Assembly: GCA_945859605.1 (NCBI GenBank)
Contig: OX243827.1
Location: 21,888,982 to 21,952,981, forward strand
Length of the DNA stretch: 64,000 nt
Source of the DNA: Lumbricus rubellus
Lineage: Eukaryota; Annelida; Clitellata; Crassiclitellata; Lumbricidae
Direction: 5' to 3'
Under the pieces are notes generated by a model. The model had not been told where the DNA came from and did not search any database. It worked only from the letters and a program-made list of their open reading frames with translations. The position numbers and the translations under genes were made by a program. Below are positions 1 through 7,944 of this stretch, in pieces; the stretch's first letter is position 1, and the number at the start of each line of letters is the position of its first letter.

Positions 1-250
1 AACTTTTTTCTAGGTTTTTTTTCTAACTTTTTTCCTAGGTTTTTTTTTTCTAACTTTTTTCTTTGGTTTTTTCTAACTTTTTTCTAGGTTTTTTCTAACT
101 TTTTTCTAGGTTTTTTTTTCTAACTTTTTTCTAGGTTTTTTTTCTAGGTTTTTTTCAAGTTTTTTTTTTCTAGGTTTTTTTAAAAAACTTTTTTTAACTT
201 TTTTTTTTTTTTTAAACTTTTTTTTTAACTTTTTTTTTTTCTTTTTTTTT
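1..250. repeat. T-rich degenerate tandem repeat
   Basis: The first 250 bases consist of alternating 'aacttttttctaggttttt'-type units of about 20-30 bp, decaying into pure T runs. No coding potential is visible. It lies outside the integrase end of the Polinton-like element; whether it was ever part of that element's terminus cannot be decided because no matching inverted copy is found near 14.2 kb. Confidence 0.7.
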
Positions 251-473
251 GTAATCCGTTCCAAAAAGTCAAGAATTTTGTTTTTCGATTTTGACCGCCC
301 AAGAAAGTTAACGACCTTTTTTTTTAGTCAGCGTGCTTCATGACCTACTTTCGACATAATCGATGATACCAAACTGCGAATGAATAGTAGAACTTGTTAT
401 TAAAGCGTGTTCTTATTCATAGAGAAGTAATGATAGCACAAGAGCTGTAGTAGAAACCATAAATTAGTTAAAT
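251..473. other. Left flank/edge of Polinton-like element
   Basis: Non-coding. Around 320-340 it holds a 'gacctttttttttagtcagc' segment that resembles interspersed host repeats near 26740, 26790, 50920 and 50990. That places the left boundary of the element between roughly 340 and 474, with little or no terminal inverted repeat left. Confidence 0.4.
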
Positions 474-806
474 TCACAATGACATCAAGTCTTTATTATT
501 AACCCATGAGTTAAAGGTCTCATCATAGCCTAACCATTTAACCAGTGATCGGTTTCCACGTTTCCTAATAATCTTCTCTATTTTAAATGTATCTTGCGTT
601 GTCGATTGTAACTCAGCTTCATAAAATGTTCCTTGTATTTGTTCTCCGTGATAGTCAGATATTTTATAGGTTATAGGGTCTGTGTATTGAATGTGTGTTA
701 TAGTAAAAACCTCCTTTGTCCAACGATTTGTGTAGCCTTTCTCAAATGTCTTTTTCTTCTTAGAAATTCTTACTTTATCTCCTACTGAAAATTTAGGTTT
801 AGCAGT
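474..806 (-). pseudogene. Integrase C-terminal segment with chromodomain
   Basis: This open frame continues the integrase frame without any shift after a single TAA at 807-809, and ends at a TGA at 474-476. The first part is basic (a VGDKVR...KKKKTF stretch), like the SH3-like C-terminal domain of retroviral and Polinton integrases. The last part, with residues KIEKI, LVKWLGYDETFNSWV, is a clear chromodomain, which in this family helps target integration through chromatin binding. It has no start codon of its own, so it can only be made by readthrough of the TAA or it is a disconnected remnant. The sequence supports the domain call strongly; the expression state is unknown. Confidence 0.82.
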
Positions 807-1460
807 TTAAGGGACAGCATCACCATACAGATTCATCCACACAACCCATTCGTTTGCTTTGATACTCGCTTTAACAGGAGTCATTTTAATGGAAGAATGT
901 CTTGTGTTGTTGTATAAACTAACCATATTATCTAAAACATCGATATATCTCTGAGTTGAATTTGCTGTAAAATATTTGAACATTTTCTCTTTTACTGTCC
1001 TATTGAATCTTTCTACGATACAAGATTTCTCTTCATTTTCAGTTGAGTACAACTCCATACCTAATGATTTTACCTGTTTATTGTAGAATTCTGTTCCCTT
1101 ATCGACCCAAAGTTTTTCACCCCTTCTTTTACTCGTATTAAATATTTTAACGAAAGCATCTGCCACAGATTCTCCACGCTTATCTTTTATCGGAACAACC
1201 CATCCATATTTGGAAAATATATCGATGACGCTTAACAAATATTTCACACCAGAATTAAATTTAGCATAAGCCTGCATGTCAATCAAGTCAGCCGCCCAAA
1301 CTTTGTCCACTCCCTGAACATAAACAACTCGCTTCCTGAACTTCCTGACTATAGGTTTATGTAATTCGTCAGCAAGCTGGTCTGTCCATCTCAGAGTTTT
1401 TTTTTCAATCCCATTCCAAAATGGGTCTTCGTCGATAATATTGGTTTTACTATAGATCTT
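807..1460 (-). CDS. Polinton integrase, RVE/DDE catalytic core
   Basis: This DNA strand-transfer enzyme inserts the element into host DNA. Numbered from the GTG at 1308-1310, the core shows the first Asp in WAADLID (D8), the second in WVDKGTEFYN (D70) and the Glu in CIVERFNRT (E100). The frame stays open upstream to 1460 and carries an N-terminal conserved stretch (RWTDQLADELHKP) between 1350 and 1391, so the GTG is not the real start. The upstream part overlaps the 3' end of the PLA2 gene in another frame and would be joined to it by a -1 shift in an A9 run (1397-1405). The frame ends at a TAA (807-809) placed between the core and the chromodomain. Related Polintons encode this region as one protein, so this is either a broken or a recoded gene. 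Confidence 0.88.
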   Translation of the reverse strand, partial: KIYSKTNIIDEDPFWNGIEKKTLRWTDQLADELHKPIVRKFRKRVVYVQGVDKVWAADLIDMQAYAKFNSGVKYLLSVIDIFSKYGWVVPIKDKRGESVADAFVKIFNTSKRRGEKLWVDKGTEFYNKQVKSLGMELYSTENEEKSCIVERFNRTVKEKMFKYFTANSTQRYIDVLDNMVSLYNNTRHSSIKMTPVKASIKANEWVVWMNLYGDAVP

Positions 1461-1927
1461 TCAATTCGTTCGCGGAACGAAGGATTAGGTATATTATTTA
1501 ATTCATCTATCATAGCTCTATCAGCGACGTTTCTCCCTGCTGTATCAGTATGTTTAGCATAAGCCAGGTCATGGCGATAAGCTGCTTGATCAACCCTATC
1601 TACTGGTTTGCTCCAATCTTTTGGCGTCCCATCACTATTCAATCTCAAATCCAATCGAGTTCCTGGACCCGTGAAAGAATGTCCTGGAAGATTCATTTCC
1701 CCTGGGTACTTTGCCCATGGAAGTTTAATATTAGAAGTAGCAGAATTGAGAGCTGAGACCAAATCACCACCTGTAGCGGTGGACATTTTAGTAAACTGAG
1801 TTTTTCTAGCGCCACACTCAACGCACACACCCCTAAGCATAGGTCTACCATTCTTACTGACGACTCGTTGAACATCTTTAGATTCAGTTTGTCGCTTACA
1901 TTTTACACAATACGAGTTGTGCTCCAT
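1391..1927 (-). CDS. Zinc-ribbon + parvovirus-type phospholipase A2 protein
   Basis: The 178-residue product has two recognisable parts. Residues 7-40 contain two CxxC pairs (CVKC, CVEC), a small zinc ribbon. Residues about 74-140 form a PLA2-like domain: LPGHSFTGPGT resembles the calcium-binding loop and YRHDLAY holds the catalytic His-Asp pair, as in the PLA2 of parvovirus VP1 and of adintoviruses. In those viruses the enzyme helps particles breach endosomal membranes; here that role is inferred. The ATG lies only 20 bp from the divergent ATPase start. The reading frame ends just after an A9 run where a -1 shift would lead into the integrase frame, so the protein may be the front half of a PLA2-integrase fusion. 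Confidence 0.8.
   Translation of the reverse strand: MEHNSYCVKCKRQTESKDVQRVVSKNGRPMLRGVCVECGARKTQFTKMSTATGGDLVSALNSATSNIKLPWAKYPGEMNLPGHSFTGPGTRLDLRLNSDGTPKDWSKPVDRVDQAAYRHDLAYAKHTDTAGRNVADRAMIDELNNIPNPSFRERIERSIVKPILSTKTHFGMGLKKKL
1397..1405 (-). other. A9 homopolymer joining PLA2 and integrase frames
   Basis: On the minus strand nine A residues lie at the end of the PLA2 frame. Read in that frame they give three Lys codons followed by CTC and TGA. A -1 slip on A AAA AAA enters the integrase frame immediately. A one-base homopolymer contraction would look the same. Confidence 0.5.
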
Positions 1928-1947
1928 TTTAATATAATATAATTAAA
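1928..1947. promoter_or_regulatory. Divergent AT-rich promoter, 20 bp
   Basis: Only 20 bases, all A or T, separate the start codons of the minus-strand PLA2 gene and the plus-strand ATPase gene. The start contexts mirror each other: both strands read AAAATGG. It must contain leader and probably core promoter information for both directions, or these lie inside the opposite coding region. Promoter function is inferred from position. Confidence 0.5.
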
Positions 1948-2724
1948 ATGGAAGTCCAAGACCTATCGTGGAATGAAGAATCAAGTAAACGCTTTAACAG
2001 TCCTCTCTTACCAAGAAGCATCAGAGGTTTGATCGTAGGTAAGTCTCAATGCGGCAAGACAATATTACTACTTAATTTATTACTGAGACCTGGTTGGTTA
2101 GACTACGATAACCTGCAGATCTTTGGAAAAAGTCTTTTTCAATCAGAATACAAGATACTAAAGAAAGCATTCGAAGAGAAATTACCAAAGGAAGCAATTA
2201 TAAGACTTTTCGATAATAGAGATGAGATAATGAAATTAAATGTATCACCGACCGCCGTAGTCGAGGAGATGTCTAAAAACATGGGGGAAACATCGGATAT
2301 AGACTGCAAGTTCTTTGAAACCTCTGAAGATGTTCCAGATCCACGAGACTTAAGTCGAGATAAAAAGAATCTCATGATTTTTGATGATTTACAATTAGAG
2401 AGGCAAAATAAATGCGAATCGTATTATATAAGAGGTAGGCATAGTAATGTAGACTGCTTTTACCTAGCACAAAATTATTTCAAGCTACCTAGACAAACTA
2501 TAAGAGAGAATGCTAACTTTATATGTTTGTTCCCTCAAGACCTCAAGAATATTAATCATATATACAGCGATCATATAGGCGTAGATGATATGACTATTGA
2601 AGATTTTCGAAAACTATGCAAAACTGCGTGGGATGAAACGCATGGTTTTGTGGTTATAGACCTTACTAGTAAAACAAATAAGGGCAGGTACAGATCTGGA
2701 TTAGATACATTTTACATTAAATAA
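1948..2724 (+). CDS. FtsK/HerA-type genome-packaging ATPase
   Basis: A 258-residue P-loop ATPase of the A32/HerA-FtsK type used by Polintons and related double-jelly-roll viruses to pump DNA into capsids. Walker A is GKSQCGKT at residues 31-38 and Walker B is LMIFDDL at about 142-148. Length and motif spacing are normal for the family and the frame is intact. It starts 20 bp from the divergent PLA2 gene at an AAAATGG context and is the first gene of the plus-strand structural block. Confidence 0.92.
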   Translation: MEVQDLSWNEESSKRFNSPLLPRSIRGLIVGKSQCGKTILLLNLLLRPGWLDYDNLQIFGKSLFQSEYKILKKAFEEKLPKEAIIRLFDNRDEIMKLNVSPTAVVEEMSKNMGETSDIDCKFFETSEDVPDPRDLSRDKKNLMIFDDLQLERQNKCESYYIRGRHSNVDCFYLAQNYFKLPRQTIRENANFICLFPQDLKNINHIYSDHIGVDDMTIEDFRKLCKTAWDETHGFVVIDLTSKTNKGRYRSGLDTFYIK

Positions 2725-2790
2725 AAGCAATAATAAAATGATAACAAAATTTAAGATTTTATATTCTAGGTTTAAAAATAACTATCTAAA

Positions 2791-3564
2791 ATGGAAACCC
2801 TTCTTGACGAAATTTTATCTAATACTCAAACGATTGCACGCAACACAGAGGCTAAAGAATCTTTTTGCATTTTGTTGAGCGAAAGGAGCACACGAATTCG
2901 AACGAAATTTAATCCACTAATCGAACTGGATAAAAGTAAAAAATATGAAATGGCCCTTGTTAATCTTGAAACGTACTACAGTTTTCCTAATATAGACGAA
3001 ACAAATAATAAATTCGTATATTCGTCAGATAACGGTGTAACGTGGAAAGATTTAGACATTCCAACCGGTTGCTATGAAATCGATGACTTAAACGAATACA
3101 TACAGAGAATTTTAAAGGAAGAAGGTCATGGTCAATGTATAAAGTTGCGACCAAATAACAATACTTTGAAGGCTGTTTTGGAAATTGATGAGAACTATAA
3201 AATTGATTTTAGAGTACCAAATTCAATTAGCACCGTTCTAGGATTTCAGAGTCGTGTATACTCCGAAGGATATAACGAATCCGAGCACATAGTCGAAGTA
3301 AACAGCGTGAATAGTTTACGAGTTACGAGTGATATAATAGGATCATCGTATGCTAACGGAACTACGGAGAACATAATTTATTCTTTCTTTCGATCGGTCG
3401 GGCCTGGTTACAAGATAATCGAATCTCCTCATAATCTCGTATATCTTCCAATAACGCTATACTCTATTTCATCGATGGAAACAAAACTGATAGACCAAAA
3501 TGGAAAACTAATTAATTTAAGAGGTGAGGAATTGTCGATACGATTTCACATAAGAGAGGTTTAA
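2791..3564 (+). CDS. Predicted penton / minor capsid protein
   Basis: A 257-residue protein lying between the ATPase and the first pX-like gene. It has the look of the Polinton minor capsid protein (single jelly roll, penton): an N-terminal helix, a conserved KYEMALVNLETYYSFPNI stretch (about 51-68) and a C-terminal LRGEELSIRFHIRE strand. No catalytic motifs are present. In Polintons this protein is predicted to form the capsid five-fold vertices. The assignment rests on remembered family resemblance and position. The ORF is intact. Confidence 0.75.
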   Translation: METLLDEILSNTQTIARNTEAKESFCILLSERSTRIRTKFNPLIELDKSKKYEMALVNLETYYSFPNIDETNNKFVYSSDNGVTWKDLDIPTGCYEIDDLNEYIQRILKEEGHGQCIKLRPNNNTLKAVLEIDENYKIDFRVPNSISTVLGFQSRVYSEGYNESEHIVEVNSVNSLRVTSDIIGSSYANGTTENIIYSFFRSVGPGYKIIESPHNLVYLPITLYSISSMETKLIDQNGKLINLRGEELSIRFHIREV

Positions 3565-3588
3565 TTTAAAGTTTATATTTAATATAAG

Positions 3589-4239
3589 ATGAGCACTTAC
3601 GCTAAGGTCAAAGTTAATATTTCCGAAGGGCAAAAAGAGAAGATTAAGCGAGCTGTTCAAGTAGGAACTGGAGTGAGTATAAGACTTTCTCATGGAGACA
3701 TAACTGGTGAGCATGTATTAGCTCTAAACCAGAGGCAAATTAACACGTTAACTAAAGCGTATCAGAATGGAACTGGTTTGACAATTAAAATGGGTAAAAA
3801 GCAATTAGAAGACAATGCGAGAGTCGAAGGCGGATTTATTGGCGCTATTCTACCGTTCTTAGCAACAGCCGGAAAGTTTCTACTGTCTAGTGTTCTTCCG
3901 AGTTTAGCCACAGGAGCCTTAACAGGATTGGGTTCTGCAGCTGGTTCCAAAATTGTCGATAAAATTAGTGGATCTTCGATCTCACACCCGATAAGTGGAT
4001 CTTCGATCTCACACCCGATAAGTGGATCTGGAGTGCTCTACGTTAAGAAAGGAGGAATATGCTGTAAGATAGTGCCTGCTGGGGAAGGTCTTTTTCTATC
4101 TCCGTGGAAAAAGGGTAGTTCGATATCGGGTTCTGGTCTGTTTATGAAAAGAGGAACAGGATATGTCAGCGGTGAAGGTCTTATACTTGGTCCCAATTCA
4201 CCATTTAAAAATATTCCTATTCTTGGAATGTTACTTTAA
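3589..4239 (+). CDS. Adenovirus pX/pVI-like virion protein with internal repeats
   Basis: This 216-residue protein begins with two related segments (about 11-38 and 47-75), each a polar helix followed by GTG-(V/L)-(S/T)-I-(R/K), a pattern seen in the pX-like proteins of Polintons. Residues 81-125 are a Gly/Ala-rich hydrophobic stretch like a membrane-active helix. Residues 127-148 repeat ISGSSISHP, encoded by a 27-bp tandem repeat. Several sites match the adenain consensus: LTGL|G at 111-115, ISGS|G at 144-148 and 179-183. In adenoviruses such proteins are processed by the viral protease and act in core packing or membrane disruption; that role here is inferred. Confidence 0.65.
   Translation: MSTYAKVKVNISEGQKEKIKRAVQVGTGVSIRLSHGDITGEHVLALNQRQINTLTKAYQNGTGLTIKMGKKQLEDNARVEGGFIGAILPFLATAGKFLLSSVLPSLATGALTGLGSAAGSKIVDKISGSSISHPISGSSISHPISGSGVLYVKKGGICCKIVPAGEGLFLSPWKKGSSISGSGLFMKRGTGYVSGEGLILGPNSPFKNIPILGMLL
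3967..4030 (+). repeat. 27-bp tandem repeat inside pX-like gene
   Basis: Two identical 27-bp units (3967-3993, 3994-4020) and a partial third encode the ISGSSISHP repeats. A 24-bp part (3990-4013) recurs exactly at 7757-7780 in a non-coding spacer. Confidence 0.9.
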
Positions 4240-4255
4240 ACAATCTCTTATATAA

Positions 4256-4642
4256 ATGTCTGGATACGGTCACCCAATACACAAATGTATCACCAAACGG
4301 AAGCCTCGTGTGAGTACAATAATTTGGTTGCCTAAAGTGGTCACTCATGCTCCTGCAAGACAACGAGCAGGCGACAGATATGAGATTTTTGCTCAGCAAG
4401 CGATAACGATTGAACCAAAGACAAATATTACAGTAGAAGTAGGCCTTGGAGTCCGAATGACCAGTGGAATGTGTCTAGTCTCTCTTAGACAGAAGTTGAA
4501 ACAACTCAGACTTAGCCTTCAAGATGGTACAGTCCTAGAGGACGCAGAGGATATAATAATTACAATTCAAAACAACTCCGATTCACCAGTTACTATAAAC
4601 GAAAAAGACTCCATATGTTATGTTAATTACTACGATGCATAA
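4256..4642 (+). CDS. Small protein with degenerate dUTPase-like fold
   Basis: A 128-residue protein of unproven function. From residue 37 it follows the strand order of trimeric dUTPases: RAGDRYEIFAQQAITI, then a VEVGLGVRM segment, a LQDGTVLEDAEDIIITIQN segment in place of the usual catalytic motif, and a closing INEKDSICYVNY like the GDRIAQL strand. The catalytic Asp/Tyr of motif III are not where they should be, so nucleotide hydrolysis is unlikely. It sits among virion genes and may have been recruited as a structural or binding protein. The fold call is inference from strand pattern; a structure prediction would settle it. Confidence 0.45.
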   Translation: MSGYGHPIHKCITKRKPRVSTIIWLPKVVTHAPARQRAGDRYEIFAQQAITIEPKTNITVEVGLGVRMTSGMCLVSLRQKLKQLRLSLQDGTVLEDAEDIIITIQNNSDSPVTINEKDSICYVNYYDA

Positions 4643-4713
4643 CGTGTCGTTTTACGTTATGTTTTACGTTTACGTTTTACGTTACGTTTTAAACATTATA
4701 CTTATAATAAAAA

Positions 4714-5613
4714 ATGTCACTACTGAAAATTAGCGATCCTGCAAAAAGAGATTTTATTATCGAAGAGTTTTTAAAAACGAAAAAAAACATTAAACAAAAC
4801 TTTCTTTCAGAGAGAATAGACGATCTTGGACTTCAACGAGAATTAACAAAAATCTACAAACCAATAGTCGACTCTCAATCAGCAATTTCAAAAGAACAAA
4901 ACGCTTTGCTGTCGACAATAAAAGATAACTCTGCAGCAACATCACTCGCTCTAAAATCACTTCCAGATTCGTTGAAAACTATTCAATTTCCCCAGTATCC
5001 GTCTATAGAGACGTACGATGACGATGACCCAGTAGAAGACATTAGAAGGTTAGAATTAGGAAATATTGCAGTTGAATACCTTAAAAAATATGCTTCTGAT
5101 AAAAGACTTGTGGATACAACATTCGGATTAAGATCAAGAGATGGAAAATTCTACATCGGTGACAGCGAAGCCTCAATCCAAGGAAATGATATTACAGTTG
5201 GAACCACAACTTATCAAGGAACTCCAGGATTATGGGAATTGTTAACGTTAGCTAGTCCAAACAGTTCAATTTATGATAATCGTGATCTCGAAGAATACGC
5301 CGAGATTCTAATTAAAACGAATGCCATGAGTCAGCCAAATAAACCAAACAAACCTAAATCGTCTAGAAGTGTAAAAAATGCAAAGATAATAAAACCCATA
5401 TGGGACGATTACATGAAGTTAAGAGGTAAAACAGGAAGCGGAATAATTACCATTCCTTCAGATCCTAACGAATTAGTAAAACAATTAGAGTTGCGAATAT
5501 ATAGCTACAAAGCGGGAAATACGGGTGTAAGAAATGAAATTGTAGGTATGACGGATGAGTTACTAAGACAAAAAGTGATAACCAAAGATGAATATAAAAA
5601 ATTGACGATCTAA
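4714..5613 (+). CDS. Conserved Polinton virion-region protein (GTPGLWELLT type)
   Basis: A 299-residue protein without known activity. The N-terminal 90 residues look helical and coiled-coil prone (SERIDDLGLQRELTKIYKP and following). The middle holds FYIGDSEASIQGNDITV followed by YQGTPGLWELLTLASP (about 167-183), a motif I associate with a protein family found repeatedly next to capsid genes in invertebrate Polintons. The C-terminal third is Lys-rich with a helical end. Position between two virion-peptide genes suggests a structural or assembly role, but none is shown. The ORF is intact. Confidence 0.7.
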   Translation: MSLLKISDPAKRDFIIEEFLKTKKNIKQNFLSERIDDLGLQRELTKIYKPIVDSQSAISKEQNALLSTIKDNSAATSLALKSLPDSLKTIQFPQYPSIETYDDDDPVEDIRRLELGNIAVEYLKKYASDKRLVDTTFGLRSRDGKFYIGDSEASIQGNDITVGTTTYQGTPGLWELLTLASPNSSIYDNRDLEEYAEILIKTNAMSQPNKPNKPKSSRSVKNAKIIKPIWDDYMKLRGKTGSGIITIPSDPNELVKQLELRIYSYKAGNTGVRNEIVGMTDELLRQKVITKDEYKKLTI

Positions 5614-5653
5614 TTTAAAAATTGATGATCTAATTAAAAATTGATGATATAGA
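5597..5653 (+). repeat. Short 'aaaaattgatgat' repeats in spacer
   Basis: Three imperfect units of about 20 bp span the 3' end of the preceding gene and the leader of the next one. Confidence 0.7.
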
Positions 5654-5654
5654 A

Positions 5655-6011
5655 ATGCTGGTCGTTGCGAGAAGAAGTTATAAAAAAGTACACGTTGTCG
5701 GTGGAGCAGGAATATTCGATTCCATTGCAGGATTTCTCAAGAGACTACTAACTTCGAATGCAGCCAAACAAATTGCGAGCACAGCTGTCAAAGAGATTGG
5801 GAGTGTTGCTAAGGATAAGGCTATCGACGTTGGAAAACGATTACTCAATAAGATACTCCCACCAACCACCGTTCAACAGCCGATAACTCAGGAAACTAAA
5901 GTCATTCTAGCTAGATTACTCGGGTCGAATCCGCAAATGACGGGAGGAGCTATTAGAATTCAAGATCTAGTAAAACGCTTAAACGGAGGTGGTTTGAAAA
6001 TGGCAGTTTAA
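5655..6011 (+). CDS. Second pX/pVI-like core peptide precursor
   Basis: A 118-residue basic protein. After a short N-terminal region ending in VVGGA comes an amphipathic helix (GIFDSIAGFLKRLLTSNAAK, 19-38) like the membrane-lytic helix of adenovirus pVI, then a Lys-rich helical body. Sites matching the adenain rule (M/I/L)XGG|X occur at MTGG|A (95-99) and LNGG|G (109-113), with a relaxed one at VVGG|A (14-18). This suggests a precursor trimmed at both ends by the element's own protease. Position just before the major capsid gene is as in related elements. Cleavage and lytic activity are inferred. Confidence 0.65.
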   Translation: MLVVARRSYKKVHVVGGAGIFDSIAGFLKRLLTSNAAKQIASTAVKEIGSVAKDKAIDVGKRLLNKILPPTTVQQPITQETKVILARLLGSNPQMTGGAIRIQDLVKRLNGGGLKMAV

Positions 6012-6076
6012 ATTTATTTTGCTTAAGTTTATTTTCTTATTTAGGTGTAAAAATTTATTTTCTTATTTAAAAATAT

Positions 6077-7387
6077 ATGTATAATAAAATGCAATCCGAT
6101 ATTCTAAGATTCACAGAGCAACCATTGATCGATGAAGGCATCGAGCGATACGAATGGCATGAGTACGAACCTGTAGCGAGAACTAACCTTAACAGTTCTG
6201 GTGAAATAAGAATAAATATTGAATTACAAGACTTATACAGTCACCCAGCAGAGTCATATCTACAATTCGATGGAAGACTAATTAAAGCCGATGACACCGC
6301 ATACGTTAACGCCGATTTAGTCGCTCTTACGAATAATGGGCTTATGTATCTAGTCAGTCAAATATCCTATCAGTTATCTAATCAAGAAATCGAAACGCTA
6401 TTTCATCCGGGTCAAGCTACAACGATGCTCGGTTTACTTACGTATCCAAACGATTTTCAGCTGACTCAAGGCTTAAATCAGCTGTGGTATAAAGACACTG
6501 GAGCGACTGCTGTTATTGCGGATAACCCCGGATTTGCCACTAGACAAAGCTTTCTCATTCGCAAACCAAACACTAAAGGAATGTTCAGCTTTATTGTTCC
6601 GTTGAAGCATATTTTCGGGTTTTGCGATGATTACGACAAGATTATTTACGGCTTCAAACAGACGCTGACATTAGTTCGTAAAGCCGACGATGATGCAATA
6701 TTCCGAGATAACGCTGCAGCTGCTGGAAAAGTTGCGATAAACAAAATTTCATGGTTTATTCCACACGTTATTCCTTCCGATATGGAACGAATGCAGTTGT
6801 ATAAGACGATTGAATCAAAATTAACGTTGCCAGTTGCGCATAGAGCTCGTCAATGCGACACAATAACGGTTCCTCAGTCGACAAGTTTCAGTTGGCGTCT
6901 TAGCGTAAAAACATCACCTGAGAAACCTAGATATATCATCGTAGGATTTCAGACGGACCGTAGCGGTAATCAGGAAAGTAATCCGTCGCTATTTAATCAC
7001 TGCGATCTCAAGAACATATATGTGATGATGAATCAAGAAAGATATCCAGCTGTCGATCATAACCTGTCGTTTCCTAATCAACAATTCTCCAGAGCGTACA
7101 GAGACGCGTCCTCCTTTAGTCAAAAATTCTATGGTATGGATAAGTTGATTACCCAAAGCAATATAACACCTGTAGATTATAAAGAATTATACCCGTTGTT
7201 CGTGTTCGATGTAAGCAAACAATCCGAGCGTTTGAAATCGTTAGTCGTTGATATTCAGATTAAGGCTCTTTTCAATGCAGCAGTGCCAGCCGACACAGAA
7301 GCGTATGCTGTCGTAATTTCAGATAGGTTGCTGCAGTTCCAATCGGATGGGCAGAAAATGAGTGTTGTGTATGGAAAATTGATTTAA
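6077..7387 (+). CDS. Major capsid protein, double jelly roll (hexon-like)
   Basis: A 436-residue protein of the Polinton/adintovirus major capsid family, which forms pseudo-hexagonal trimers making up most of the capsid shell. Conserved stretches include the PLKHIFGFCDDYDKIIYGFK segment (about 176-195), KPRYIIVGFQTD in the second jelly roll, and YPLFVFDVSKQSERL near the end. The ORF is complete with no lesion. A second in-frame ATG at 6089 sits in the AAAATG context typical of this element and may be the true start, shortening the protein by four residues. Confidence 0.92.
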   Translation: MYNKMQSDILRFTEQPLIDEGIERYEWHEYEPVARTNLNSSGEIRINIELQDLYSHPAESYLQFDGRLIKADDTAYVNADLVALTNNGLMYLVSQISYQLSNQEIETLFHPGQATTMLGLLTYPNDFQLTQGLNQLWYKDTGATAVIADNPGFATRQSFLIRKPNTKGMFSFIVPLKHIFGFCDDYDKIIYGFKQTLTLVRKADDDAIFRDNAAAAGKVAINKISWFIPHVIPSDMERMQLYKTIESKLTLPVAHRARQCDTITVPQSTSFSWRLSVKTSPEKPRYIIVGFQTDRSGNQESNPSLFNHCDLKNIYVMMNQERYPAVDHNLSFPNQQFSRAYRDASSFSQKFYGMDKLITQSNITPVDYKELYPLFVFDVSKQSERLKSLVVDIQIKALFNAAVPADTEAYAVVISDRLLQFQSDGQKMSVVYGKLI

Positions 7388-7403
7388 AGAATACTTATAT
7401 ATT

Positions 7404-7733
7404 ATGAAGCTACCAGAGCTTAGAATGTTGGCCAAGCATAACAATGTTACAGGCACTTCGCATCTCAACAAACCTCAAATGATAGCTGTATTGATTGAAA
7501 AGAATATTCTTCCGACGGACTACAAGTCTGTGTCATATCGACATGACACGCTGGGTAGTATCAGGAAACAACCGAGAAGAGTAGATATTATAGATCGAGA
7601 GACTGGCGTTGTTACCTCGTATCCATCGATGTATAAAGCTGCTAAGGCGTACGGTCAGAGTGCTGGCATAATAGCTTATCATAACGGAAATGTCTGGAGA
7701 GATAGATATGAAATTAAAGTGTATGAGAGTTAG
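7404..7733 (+). CDS. SAP-like + NUMOD1-like DNA-binding protein
   Basis: A 109-residue protein. Residues 2-35 (LPELRMLAKHNNVTG...) look like a SAP/Rho-N helix-extended-helix DNA-binding module. Residues about 59-107 (DRETGVVTSYPSMYKAAKAYGQS...) resemble a NUMOD1-type helix-turn-helix module usually found attached to homing endonucleases, here without any nuclease domain. It follows the major capsid gene after 16 bp and precedes PolB, so a DNA-binding role in replication or packaging is possible. Both domain calls rest on pattern only. Confidence 0.55.
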   Translation: MKLPELRMLAKHNNVTGTSHLNKPQMIAVLIEKNILPTDYKSVSYRHDTLGSIRKQPRRVDIIDRETGVVTSYPSMYKAAKAYGQSAGIIAYHNGNVWRDRYEIKVYES

Positions 7734-7756
7734 AATGATATGCAATTAAAGTGTTC

Positions 7757-7780
7757 GATAAGTGGATCTTCGATCTCACA
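7757..7780 (+). repeat. 24-bp exact copy of the pX-gene repeat
   Basis: Identical to 3990-4013 inside the pX-like gene, but here in the spacer upstream of PolB. Confidence 0.9.
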
Positions 7781-7815
7781 GCTAATGTTTTAATATTTTT
7801 GCGTGGTAAGATAAA

Positions 7816-7944
7816 ATGGATTTAAAGAAAAGTAGTTTAAGAAACATGAACCATGTTGAACACTTGCTCGACTCGCCGGTTCCTGACATTAAGATTCCTA
7901 CGCTTACACCCACACCTGGTATAATACAAACCAGTAGCGCCTAA
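7816..7944 (+). pseudogene. PolB N-terminal segment (frame 1)
   Basis: A 42-codon ORF with an ATG in the usual AAAATG context, 80 bp after the preceding gene. It ends at a TAA (7942-7944). The next PolB segment is open in the +1 frame from 7925 and has no ATG upstream of the conserved region, so the two overlap by about 20 bases and were probably one coding sequence. A 7-base stretch (ggtataa) around 7919 may be the lesion, or the ribosome may shift +1 before or at the TAA. Confidence 0.6.

Noticed and set aside
1..480. Left terminal inverted repeat of the Polinton
   Set aside because: Compared with 14160-14500 by eye, no matching inverted copy was found, and a host-repeat-like segment lies within about 140 bp of the integrase stop.
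1550..1799. Plus-strand ORFs overlapping the PLA2 gene
   Set aside because: Shadows of the minus-strand coding sequence, which has clear domain motifs.
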